Below, piece by piece: positions 9,368 to 16,207 of a DNA stretch of 24,905 nt; position 1 is the first letter of the stretch, and every line of letters starts with the position of its first letter. The notes under the pieces are model-generated. The model was not told the origin of the DNA. It saw nothing but the letters and a program-made list of their open reading frames with translations, and did not search any database. Both the position numbers and the translations under genes were made by a program. Origin of the DNA: a virus; IMG/VR virus record IMGVR_UViG_3300046010_003925, positions 1 through 24,905 of that record. The stretch is one strand, 5' to 3'.

Positions 9368-9763
9368 TTACTTTGTGAAGTTAGTCACAACGCCTGATGC
9401 CGTCATAATTTGTTCACGGATTACAGGATTAGTTTTCACTAACTCTAATGCGTTTTCAGCGGTAAACGATTCTTCGATACCTGACCAACCGACGATACGT
9501 TTAGCTGCCAATTCGTATCCAAATAAAATGTCATCTTCTACTTTTTCAGCAGGGGCATCTTTACCTTTTTTAGCAGCGATTCGAGCTGCTTCACGTTTAC
9601 CGTTTACTGCTTTAGCAACTAAATCTGCAATCACTTTACTGTGTTCACCGATAATATCAATTTCGATACCTGTCGGTTGACCTGATTGCTCATCAATAAT
9701 TGCTAATTTAAAAGGGGTGTCACTTGCTTTTTCAATGTTTAAAGAACTTAATGAAATTGCCAT
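9368..9763 (-). CDS. Tail assembly chaperone (G-like)
   Basis: This 131-residue protein has the layout of siphophage tail chaperones: an N-terminal beta-rich part, a Lys/Ala-rich middle (residues 50-75), then RIVGWSGIEESFTAENALEL and TNPVIREQI near the C-terminus. These proteins coat the tape measure during tail assembly and are absent from virions. The frame can be read from TTG 9778, but GGAG lies 9 nt before ATG 9763, which is preferred. The gene has a consensus promoter, a hairpin at the very 5' end of its mRNA and its own terminator, suggesting high separate expression. No frameshift into a downstream T-like frame is seen; a terminator follows at once. Its paralogue is at 7544-8266. Confidence 0.82.
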   Translation of the reverse strand: MAISLSSLNIEKASDTPFKLAIIDEQSGQPTGIEIDIIGEHSKVIADLVAKAVNGKREAARIAAKKGKDAPAEKVEDDILFGYELAAKRIVGWSGIEESFTAENALELVKTNPVIREQIMTASGVVTNFTK

Positions 9764-9795
9764 GTTGTTTATCTCCAAGAGTTATGTTAGAATTT

Positions 9796-9813
9796 TATTG
9801 CATAATTGCAATA
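9796..9813 (-). promoter_or_regulatory. Inverted repeat at the 5' end of the chaperone mRNA
   Basis: TATTGCA and TGCAATA are perfect 7-bp arms with a 4-bp centre. The repeat begins at the predicted start of transcription, so it could be an operator at +1 or a 5'-terminal hairpin that stabilises the mRNA. The sequence does not decide between these. Confidence 0.5.
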
Positions 9814-9819
9814 CACGCG

Positions 9820-9849
9820 ATAATAACATAGTAGGTATAATTTTGTCAA
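9820..9849 (-). promoter_or_regulatory. Promoter of the first tail chaperone gene
   Basis: TTGACA (9849-9844) and TATTAT (9825-9820) are 18 bp apart, with TGT before the -10. A perfect TATAAT on the opposite strand (9836-9841) lies inside this spacer and could be the -10 of the divergent endonuclease gene, although no good -35 accompanies it. Confidence 0.78.
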
Positions 9850-9894
9850 GCGTTTTATTGAATAATATGTATAAAGTTTATTTGGGAGTTTATG

Positions 9895-10749
9895 ATGAGT
9901 GATTTAGAAGAACGAAAACATTGTATTTATATGATTACAAGCCCAAGTGGAAAGTCGTATATTGGTCAAACTTGTAATTATAAAAAGCGTATGCGAGAAC
10001 ACAGTAAGCCATATAGTGGGTGTACTGCGATTAAAGACAGCGTTAATAAATATGGGTGGGAGTCGTTTACACATAGGATTATATTAAGCGATTTGACATT
10101 ATCGCAAGCTAATAAGTATGAAGAATTTTATATTAAAGAACACAATACTTTAGTTCCAAACGGATATAATTTAAAATTGGGAGGTGATAATCACGCAATG
10201 TCGGACGATGTTAAAAGAAAAATAGGTGATAAAAATAGAGGCGTTAAAAGAACTCCTGCTCAAATAGAAGCTAATAGACTGAGAAAATTAGGAGTGTTTA
10301 ATTCAGATGAAACGAATGCTAAAATATCAAAAGCATTAAAAGGTAAGCCTAAATCCGAGGAGCATAAAGAGAAAACTAGGCAGTCGCATATCGGCATGAA
10401 AGCTACTGACGAAGCAAAATTAAACATGAGATTAGCACAGTTAGGTCGAAAAGTATCTGATGACACTAGGGGTAAACTAAAATCCTGTAAACTACAAAAA
10501 TCTATATCCGCTGAATTACCGCTATACATCAATAACATTAAGCACTTGCCTCCTGACACTGTATTCGATACTTGTGAGCTGGCAACATTATTGAACTTAA
10601 CAAAAGCTCCGATAGGGCGCAGGATTAGAGCTGGTAAATTTCCAAATTCATATTTTGAACTTCCTAAAGGAGGTAAAAAGTATTTTATTCCGATACAGGA
10701 CGTTCATAATTATTATAATCACCACATAACAAAAAGCCCTCTTAAGTGA
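9895..10749 (+). CDS. GIY-YIG homing endonuclease with NUMOD3 repeats
   Basis: This is the only recognised plus-strand gene; it lies antisense to its neighbours between tail tube and chaperone. Counting from ATG 9892, the nuclease domain covers residues 9-98: a CIY variant of GIY (11-13), YIG at 23-25, basic residues and His37, Glu77/78 in the YEEFYIKEH helix, and PNGYNL. NUMOD3-type DNA-binding repeats follow at about 104-120, 137-169 and 189-200. Residues 225-275 look like a helical DNA-binding tail (LATLLNLTKAPIGRRIRAGK). GGGAG lies 3 nt before ATG 9892 but 6 nt before ATG 9895, so the second ATG is used. Such free-standing enzymes cut cognate sites in related phages and spread themselves. 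It shares its 3' terminator with the tail tube gene. Confidence 0.9.
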   Translation: MSDLEERKHCIYMITSPSGKSYIGQTCNYKKRMREHSKPYSGCTAIKDSVNKYGWESFTHRIILSDLTLSQANKYEEFYIKEHNTLVPNGYNLKLGGDNHAMSDDVKRKIGDKNRGVKRTPAQIEANRLRKLGVFNSDETNAKISKALKGKPKSEEHKEKTRQSHIGMKATDEAKLNMRLAQLGRKVSDDTRGKLKSCKLQKSISAELPLYINNIKHLPPDTVFDTCELATLLNLTKAPIGRRIRAGKFPNSYFELPKGGKKYFIPIQDVHNYYNHHITKSPLK

Positions 10750-10757
10750 GGGCTTTT
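10732..10757. terminator. Bidirectional terminator between convergent genes
   Basis: Perfect 10-bp arms AAAAGCCCTC and GAGGGCTTTT flank a 6-nt loop. T-runs follow in both directions. The hairpin contains the stop codon of the endonuclease gene (10747-10749) and also ends the leftward tail tube transcript. Confidence 0.93.
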
Positions 10758-10776
10758 CTTTAAACCGTATTAACTT

Positions 10777-12456
10777 TTAGCTGAAATCTTGAATTTGCAA
10801 TGTAGTTGGTTCAAAACCAAGAGTTCCGTCACCTAATAACGCAGTGAATGGGACTGTCATAATAAGACCTTTATCGCCGTCATCTTTAGATGCGCCACCT
10901 GTTTTAATTCTAGGCATAACCACACTTAAACATTTTGTAGTGTTGTCACCGACTGAGTTAGATGTAAATACAGCGATTAACGATGCTTCTTGTTCTTTGT
11001 AGAACACATCTCGCCAAGTTGTATCAACGAAGTAAATTGACAAGTTACCTGAAACCGAAATTTTACCTAAGAAAATATCAGGTGTTTGGTCAGAACCTAC
11101 TACGTCAGCTTTTGAACCATTGCCATTCACAGTGAAGTCGAAAGATGTGATTAAACCTACTTTTTGAATAGTACCGCCTACTTTGTCGCGCATATAGATT
11201 GAACCTACAGCTGCTGAGAAAATAGGGTCAACACCAGAATCTAAAGGAGTTGAAGTAGTGATATTTTCAAGTAATGATTTTTCACCCACAAATGATTGTG
11301 AGTAGTCAGTAGGTGTTTTCATACGCTGACCCATGATTGTAAAATCACAAGTCGCAAGACCTGTTGATGGTAACTTAATTGACATCTGAGTAGGTCTACA
11401 ACCGACGAACAATTCGGAAGCTAACACACCTGAAGCATTAAGCGCACCTGCTGTAGATACGTCTTTATAGTAATGTTCAAATTGGAAAGAGCGTTTAGTA
11501 TGTCCTGTCAACGGAATATACGATTTTTTACCCAAAACTTCGTAATTAACAATACCTAACGTAGCACCAGTAGTTATATCTGTCCATGCTGCAGGTTTCA
11601 CTACAGGAATCAATGTTAATACTGCTGTTGTAGCATTTAAAGTAATGTTAAGGATAATTAGCGGGCAATATGTATTATTAGCGTATGTCGCGCCTAAGCC
11701 ATCAAACCAAACAATATCCCCAGTTCGTAGCTTATCAGATGCCGAGTTAGATAATGTTAAGTCACCTAAACTTTGTAACGTCAAAGTAAAGGCTAATCCA
11801 GAAGCCGTATTAGCTACTGTTGTAGCAGCGATGGTAGCACCTGTTGTAATTGCTTTCGATATAGATGTTTTAAAATCTTTACGAAGCACAGCTCCCATTA
11901 AATCTTGATATGTATTACCAGACAACTCTCCGTTAATAGACCCTTCGACACTAACACCACCATGTCTAAAATCGGCTAACTGAGCATCGGTACGAATTTC
12001 ATTAGACGAATAGGTTGCTTTTTTCAAGTCGATATTCGAGGTAACTCGTCGTAACATTCTAACGATTGCTTTCGGACTGTTTTGAACTGATAATGTCGCG
12101 CCAGTTGCTGCTGTTAGTGCAGTTGTTAAAGAGTCAGTAAGCGTTACTGTTACAGATACACTTGTCCCCAGTGCAATAGTTACATCTGCGGCAGTATAGT
12201 ATTTTGTTGCGCTATTACTAAATGTTAATGTAGAACCTTTCGGTAAAATACCCGCCGTCGATACTGTTGGAAACACGATAGTCGTTTCATCACTACCTGC
12301 CGCTGTAATTGTGGTTGCGATGCTACCAGTATATGCGAATAATGTAGTAGATGTGGTTGCAATAGTACCTAAATCACTAATACCTGCTGCATTTACAGCT
12401 TCAGGAACAAAAATTAGTTGTTTAAAAATACCGTTAGCAATAGATGTCATAGCCAT
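10777..12456 (-). CDS. Tail tube protein with beta-domain insertions
   Basis: This 559-residue protein resembles the Phage_tube_2 tail tube family. The signature EIRTDAQLADFRHG lies at residues 153-166, followed by V.G.INGELS, and the C-terminal half holds the long beta strands of a tube fold. It is much longer than usual members (about 300-400 residues). Thr/Ala/Ser-rich beta segments seem inserted at about 35-128 (with ILPKGSTLTFS) and about 195-310 (LRTGDIVWFDGLG); such segments often form extra surface domains on tail tubes. AAGGA is 8 nt before ATG 12456. It follows the tail terminator gene, as usual, and ends the capsid-to-tail-tube unit. The tube call is fairly firm; the inserts' role is inferred. 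Confidence 0.85.
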   Translation of the reverse strand: MAMTSIANGIFKQLIFVPEAVNAAGISDLGTIATTSTTLFAYTGSIATTITAAGSDETTIVFPTVSTAGILPKGSTLTFSNSATKYYTAADVTIALGTSVSVTVTLTDSLTTALTAATGATLSVQNSPKAIVRMLRRVTSNIDLKKATYSSNEIRTDAQLADFRHGGVSVEGSINGELSGNTYQDLMGAVLRKDFKTSISKAITTGATIAATTVANTASGLAFTLTLQSLGDLTLSNSASDKLRTGDIVWFDGLGATYANNTYCPLIILNITLNATTAVLTLIPVVKPAAWTDITTGATLGIVNYEVLGKKSYIPLTGHTKRSFQFEHYYKDVSTAGALNASGVLASELFVGCRPTQMSIKLPSTGLATCDFTIMGQRMKTPTDYSQSFVGEKSLLENITTSTPLDSGVDPIFSAAVGSIYMRDKVGGTIQKVGLITSFDFTVNGNGSKADVVGSDQTPDIFLGKISVSGNLSIYFVDTTWRDVFYKEQEASLIAVFTSNSVGDNTTKCLSVVMPRIKTGGASKDDGDKGLIMTVPFTALLGDGTLGFEPTTLQIQDFS

Positions 12457-12482
12457 AATATAATTCCTTGTTTCTTAATCGA

Positions 12483-12893
12483 TTAAGTATAAACGTCAAC
12501 AGTGAAAGAACATCTCACAATGACGACAAATCGGTCTACCTCGTTAGGCATGACGCGAATGTAGGGTGTACGAGTACAAATTAGTCTGAACCCGTTTTTA
12601 GTTAAGACCGTGCCTTGAGCAAAAATATGACGAATTGCCTCAGCTTGGGTCATTGCTTGTGTTGTTCCATTACCTAAAGGGTAACGAAGTGTAATTTGAA
12701 AAAATCCCTTTTCTCGGTATAATCCCGACGAACCTATTGTGGGGTCATCAGGCTCATTCATAATTAAATTTACAGATTGATACGGAACATTTGTCACAGG
12801 AGTGAAGGTTACGTTCTCATATTGGGTGCTTACCTTTGGAGTAAGTGTGTTTAACTGTGTTTCTAGCATCGAGCGAATATCAATCAGGCTCAT
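12483..12893 (-). CDS. Tail terminator protein (DUF4128-like)
   Basis: This 136-residue protein starts with an amphipathic helix (SLIDIRSMLETQLNTL), then has alternating strands including FQITLRYP and a C-terminal FVVIVRCSFTVDVY strand. This is the layout of lambda gpU-type tail terminators, which cap the finished tube and join it to the head. Its start overlaps the stop of the HK97-gp10-like gene by 4 nt, and it precedes the tail tube gene, the standard order. The family is assigned by pattern and position. Confidence 0.78.
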   Translation of the reverse strand: MSLIDIRSMLETQLNTLTPKVSTQYENVTFTPVTNVPYQSVNLIMNEPDDPTIGSSGLYREKGFFQITLRYPLGNGTTQAMTQAEAIRHIFAQGTVLTKNGFRLICTRTPYIRVMPNEVDRFVVIVRCSFTVDVYT

Positions 12894-13372
12894 TTTACTA
12901 CTCCGCTTTTAGCTTTTGCGATATACGATTCTATGTTTTGAGCAACCTTACCTGCTACGGCATGAGGTTTTGATTGCGCTTGTGGATTGTGAATAGCTGA
13001 GCCAAATTCAATTGCTTCTGCGTAAGACACATTATTTGTGAAATGGTGTGTGCCTACGATGTTCTTATTAACTTTTATTTCCTTCTTCAAATACTTAGAT
13101 GTACTTGAGTTTAGCTTCATCATGTCAGATTCATCTCGCATATCTAACACACCTGTTTTAGCTTCATTAAACCCGTATTGCCAATTCGCCTTATATTTCC
13201 CTTGTTCATAATCTTTAGGTGGATTACGACTCCATTCATCAGGTTGTCCTACAGGGGAATGAAACATTAAGCCGTCTACTATCTGATTTAACACAGAATC
13301 TACCACAACTTTAGCTTGTTTTTGTGTTTGTTCCGTTAGATTAGATAGTAATGCGGCTTTATTGAATTTCAT
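12890..13372 (-). CDS. HK97 gp10-like head-tail/tail completion protein
   Basis: This 160-residue protein shows family features: an N-terminal helix, SPVGQPDEWSRNPP followed by YKANWQYGFNE, then NNVSYAEAIEFGSAIHNPQA and a C-terminal helix. The pattern of a 'P.G.' substrate loop, 'G.lr.nW' and 'Ya..lEfG' is typical of HK97 gp10 relatives, which sit at the head-tail interface or assist tail completion. It starts one nucleotide into the preceding gene's stop and overlaps the next gene by 4 nt, indicating coupled translation. Confidence 0.82.
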   Translation of the reverse strand: MKFNKAALLSNLTEQTQKQAKVVVDSVLNQIVDGLMFHSPVGQPDEWSRNPPKDYEQGKYKANWQYGFNEAKTGVLDMRDESDMMKLNSSTSKYLKKEIKVNKNIVGTHHFTNNVSYAEAIEFGSAIHNPQAQSKPHAVAGKVAQNIESYIAKAKSGVVK

Positions 13373-13731
13373 TATGAAATACCTCTCACATTTAATTCAT
13401 ATAGTAAATTAGTTCCCGCAGGATTTGTTTCAGTCACAGTAACAATGTGATAATCTTTTGAATTAACAGTCACAATATCATTTGTAGATATAGAGCTTAT
13501 CCCTGATGGTTTGATAAGCAATTTTTTATCCCCTTTTAATATCGTCGTACCGTTAATATCTTTTTCACCGTAATCAAACAAAACGCCTGTTGATTGAACA
13601 GTCGCTACGGTATTCGTAACTAATCCTGTGTCAGGGTCGTATTCACCATAAGAATTACTCGACAAAGTGATAGATTGCCCGAATTCACCTATAATATCAT
13701 CTGCAACTAATACTAATTCTGACCAATTCAT
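13372..13731 (-). CDS. Head closure / head-tail joining protein
   Basis: The 119 residues have the SPP1 gp16 / lambda gpFII-type small beta-barrel layout: GQSITLSSNSYGEYDPDTG near the N-terminus, a GVLFDYGEKDING turn, KKLLIKPSG and NDIVTVNSKDYHIVTV, ending in LLYELNVRG. Proteins of this type plug the connector and provide the tail docking surface. It lies between the adaptor (13733-14278) and the gp10-like gene, matching its expected place in the series. Confidence 0.82.
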   Translation of the reverse strand: MNWSELVLVADDIIGEFGQSITLSSNSYGEYDPDTGLVTNTVATVQSTGVLFDYGEKDINGTTILKGDKKLLIKPSGISSISTNDIVTVNSKDYHIVTVTETNPAGTNLLYELNVRGIS

Positions 13732-13732
13732 G

Positions 13733-14278
13733 TTAGCGTACCACCATTGATGATGTTGATTTTAAATATCGTTTTAATAATGAATCCGCAGCAGGGTAGC
13801 TTGCGAATTGTTTAGCAGGTCTACTTTGTGTCGGATAGGTAATTTCTTTTTCGATTTGACCAATCTTTACTCTTGTTGACACACCTTCTTGGTTTAAATT
13901 ATCTGAAACCAATGCCCCTGTGAATGTTCGAGCTGCATATTCACAAGCTGCTCGCTGAATAGACTTAGGAATAACGACACCGATAATTAACGTAGGGTCT
14001 ACGGTGTCATAAATAAAGGTATCTAACGCTTCGGTATCATTAACTAATCTAGGAAATGATAATCCTTGTGTCGATAAGTATTGCTTTCCTTTAAACAAAT
14101 CTCTATAACGAAGCTCTATATAATCAGTTGCTTTAATCAACGCTTCTTGCTTTTGAGTATCAGTATAAGTAGCCCATACGGAATTACCTCTTTCAGAGAA
14201 ATAATCATTTGCAAACACAATAGTAGTGTATGAATTAGCATCTACAATACCTGTACCGTCCTCAACTATAAATGCCAT
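13733..14278 (-). CDS. Head-tail adaptor (DnaT-like family, PF20557 type)
   Basis: This 181-residue protein begins MAFIVEDGTGIVDANSY, then has YFSERGN..WA, KQEALIKATDYIE and CEYAARTF. These match the phage family often labelled 'DnaT-like ssDNA-binding protein'. The label comes from remote similarity. The position between capsid and head closure genes fits a connector adaptor such as HK97 gp6, so a replication role is unlikely. Helices predominate. Only 1 nt separates it from the head closure gene. Confidence 0.83.
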   Translation of the reverse strand: MAFIVEDGTGIVDANSYTTIVFANDYFSERGNSVWATYTDTQKQEALIKATDYIELRYRDLFKGKQYLSTQGLSFPRLVNDTEALDTFIYDTVDPTLIIGVVIPKSIQRAACEYAARTFTGALVSDNLNQEGVSTRVKIGQIEKEITYPTQSRPAKQFASYPAADSLLKRYLKSTSSMVVR

Positions 14279-14287
14279 AAATTCGTC

Positions 14288-14653
14288 CTACTCGTTAGTT
14301 ATTTTATAAGCGTTGTATCTGACTTTACCGCCGCACAGTCTTACCGCCCAATAAGCACACTTCGCTTTCCATTTAGGTGTTCCTTCTTCTAACATCGCTT
14401 TTAAGAATTGAGAGTCTGCGTATTTGCGACTAAATTCAGGGTTAGAATATAAGAAGTCATGCAACGTAGCAGCTCTATTGGCTAATCCTTCAAACAATAA
14501 AAAGACAATAGGTAATCTTGGAATGGACGCATAATCAGTCACAAATCCGATAGGGACGACAATATCTCTAATACCATTGTTATAAATAAGATATTGCATC
14601 AACTGTTTTTTACCGTCTGGTAGCTCTTTAACTACTAAGTTAGTTTCAAACAT
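14288..14653 (-). CDS. DUF1353 family protein
   Basis: The 121 residues carry DUF1353 hallmarks: FVTDYASIPRLP (about 38-49), AATLHDFLYS (about 61-70), a following R-K-YAD, and WAVRLCGG near the C-terminus. The conserved His-Asp and Tyr-Ala-Asp residues suggest an enzyme-like or metal-binding pocket, but the function is unknown. In other phages it often lies near lysis or tail genes; here it sits between head decoration candidates and the adaptor. Its ATG is preceded by AGGAAA from the end of the upstream 47-residue gene. Confidence 0.85.
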   Translation of the reverse strand: MFETNLVVKELPDGKKQLMQYLIYNNGIRDIVVPIGFVTDYASIPRLPIVFLLFEGLANRAATLHDFLYSNPEFSRKYADSQFLKAMLEEGTPKWKAKCAYWAVRLCGGKVRYNAYKITNE

Positions 14654-14654
14654 A

Positions 14655-14798
14655 TTATTTCCTCTTAGCTTTTGCTTTCTTAGCGATGGATAATGCTATC
14701 GCAACTGCTTGAGCTTGTTTCATCTTTGGGTGAGCTTTTAGTTCAGTAGCGATATTCTTGCTAATTGTCTTACGACTGTATCCTTGTTTTAATGGCAT
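14655..14798 (-). CDS. Small basic protein (DUF6496-like)
   Basis: This is a 47-residue ORF beginning MPLKQGYSRKTISKNIATEL and ending in a Lys/Arg/Ala tail, with QAQAVAIALSIAKKAK in between. The opening and the QAVAIALS helix match a short basic phage protein family common near structural genes. The function is unknown; the high positive charge fits nucleic acid binding. It begins 2 nt after the preceding gene and ends 1 nt before the DUF1353 start. Confidence 0.75.
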   Translation of the reverse strand: MPLKQGYSRKTISKNIATELKAHPKMKQAQAVAIALSIAKKAKAKRK

Positions 14799-14800
14799 TA

Positions 14801-15250
14801 TTAAAATCCTTCCGTAATATATGCACCATTCTCTAACGGTTCATATCTAATATAATGTCGCCAAGTTCCTGTGGTTGAGCCACCTGAAACAGTTATTTTT
14901 ATCTCCCCTGACGGTATTCTAATTCCTCTGGAATCAATCCCTAATGCAATCCCTGTGGTGTTTACCGCAGGTGCAGATGATAGTGTTGTGTTATCTAATG
15001 CGATTACCGTACCAGCAACCGCATTTGCGAGCGATGCTGTTTGACCGCTGAATGTATCGCTCACACCTGACTTAGACGTTATACCGTATCTAAATCTACT
15101 CGCGGTAGCATCATTACTCGTATAACACTCAGAAGATAATGCGTATATTTGAACATCGCCCATTACTTTAAATATAACTAAACCATCGCTAACGATTGCA
15201 GCGGAGGTTGTTGCCAAATGGTCACTAGCAGATGTTAATATACTGTGCAT
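14801..15250 (-). CDS. Beta-rich structural protein, possible head decoration
   Basis: I do not recognise a family. The 149 residues are Ser/Thr/Ala/Gly-rich and predicted mostly strand: VIFKVMGDVQIYALS, SLANAVAGTVIAL, GEIKITVSGGSTTGTW and HYIRYEPLE. There is no signal peptide or membrane segment. It follows another small beta protein, two genes after the capsid, where decoration or head-fibre proteins are often encoded. The ATG is 3 nt past the upstream gene's stop. The decoration role is inferred from composition and place. Confidence 0.6.
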   Translation of the reverse strand: MHSILTSASDHLATTSAAIVSDGLVIFKVMGDVQIYALSSECYTSNDATASRFRYGITSKSGVSDTFSGQTASLANAVAGTVIALDNTTLSSAPAVNTTGIALGIDSRGIRIPSGEIKITVSGGSTTGTWRHYIRYEPLENGAYITEGF

Positions 15251-15253
15251 ATC

Positions 15254-15583
15254 TTAATCGTCACATTCGATAAGTACGGCAGTTACAGTACCGCTTACAG
15301 CCGTCACATCTAACACATAATAATTTGCGGAGGTTACGACCTCTTGTGTTGTTGCTGTCACTGTTTTAATTGTGAAGTCCTTAGCAGGGTCGCCAAACGG
15401 ATTCGTCTTAATCACAACAGTAGCTGTTCCTGAAATGTGAATAGCGATTGTAGAGTACGCAGGAGCGTATAATGCAACGCTTCGTTTTACAGTCGTAGTA
15501 GAATTGCTTTGGGCAACAGTCGCCGATGAACCATTAGCATCTAATGTGACGGTTTTGAAAAACGTATCAGATGATTCGGGCAT
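15254..15583 (-). CDS. Small beta-sandwich protein, possible head decoration
   Basis: The 109 residues alternate short strands: TVTLDANGSSATVAQS, SVALYAPAYSTIAIHISGTATVVIKT, NYYVLDVTAVSGTVTAVLIE. The composition is like an Ig-like or capsid decoration domain. No precise family is recognised. Its start overlaps the end of the preceding coiled-coil gene by 17 nt in another frame, indicating coupled expression from the capsid transcript. Confidence 0.62.
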   Translation of the reverse strand: MPESSDTFFKTVTLDANGSSATVAQSNSTTTVKRSVALYAPAYSTIAIHISGTATVVIKTNPFGDPAKDFTIKTVTATTQEVVTSANYYVLDVTAVSGTVTAVLIECDD

Positions 15584-16142
15584 AATTTAACACCTGTTGT
15601 TTAGGTACTAATTCCATAATTTGTTCTACTGACAAACCAGATGCTTCTAACTTAGCAATGTTAGCTAATCGTTCCTGTGTTTCTTTTTCGCTTCGAGCTG
15701 CAAAACCTTCAATGTTCTTACGTTCATTTTCAAGATAAAGTTCTCTGACTGGAATTTTTAACTCTAACACATTCAACTGCACTGTTAATGCCGCAACTTC
15801 TTTTGCGATGTCACTTGCGGTTGCTTGTTTAGCCGCAATAGTCGCTCTAACAGCTTCAATCTCTGCTAATAACGCAGCCACGCCTTCTAATGCTACAGGA
15901 GCTTCTTCTACTGTCACAGTAGGTTGAGCGGCGACGACTTCAACCACATTGGCTTCAGGAGGCGCAACATATTCAGCTACGTTAGTTCTCGTTAAACCTA
16001 ACGCTGCTTTATTGATAGCTTCACGGGTTACTTTTTTATCACCTGTCGCAGCCTTCACAGCGTCAATAGATGGCAAACCGTCATCTGTCCACAACGAATC
16101 GTCTTCTGGACTAAAACCTTTAAGTGTATCTAATAAACTCAT
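15567..16142 (-). CDS. Coiled-coil protein downstream of major capsid gene
   Basis: In this 191-residue protein residues 1-50 form a compact N-terminal motif (DDSLWTDDGLPSIDAVKAATGD, then VTREAINKAALGLTR) that recurs at the start of short phage proteins encoded near head genes. After an Ala/Val/Pro-rich linker (55-85), residues 85-165 are a long coiled coil (LLAEIEAVRATIAAKQ and on). The function is unknown; a capsid-associated or assembly role is suggested by the position. AGGAA precedes the ATG, and a strong hairpin separates it from the capsid gene. Confidence 0.65.
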   Translation of the reverse strand: MSLLDTLKGFSPEDDSLWTDDGLPSIDAVKAATGDKKVTREAINKAALGLTRTNVAEYVAPPEANVVEVVAAQPTVTVEEAPVALEGVAALLAEIEAVRATIAAKQATASDIAKEVAALTVQLNVLELKIPVRELYLENERKNIEGFAARSEKETQERLANIAKLEASGLSVEQIMELVPKQQVLNYARII

Positions 16143-16169
16143 TTTATATTCCTATATGAATTAAGGTAT

Positions 16170-16199
16170 CCTAACCACCTACGTTAATAGGTGGTTAGG
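16170..16199 (-). other. Stable hairpin between capsid gene and downstream unit
   Basis: A perfect 12-bp stem (CCTAACCACCTA and its complement) closes a 6-nt loop 9 nt after the capsid stop. No T-run follows on the minus strand, so it is probably not a simple terminator. It may protect the capsid mRNA 3' end, cause partial termination, or mark a processing point that keeps capsid expression above downstream genes. Confidence 0.75.
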
Positions 16200-16207
16200 A
16201 GCTAGTC

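Noticed and set aside
9368-9763. Run of A residues in the chaperone gene as a frameshift site (CTAAAAAAGG)
   Set aside because: The codons read GCT AAA AAA GGT, which is not the X XXY YYZ phase needed for -1 slipping. It lies mid-gene, and no extension frame with a T-like domain follows.
12474-12487. Perfect 14-bp palindrome CTTAATCGATTAAG at the tail terminator stop
   Set aside because: It overlaps a stop codon in AT-rich DNA, has no promoter or loop nearby, and may be chance.
13733-14278. Replication function (DnaT-like ssDNA-binding protein)
   Set aside because: The family name is based on remote similarity. The position between capsid and head closure genes, with tight spacing, fits a connector adaptor.
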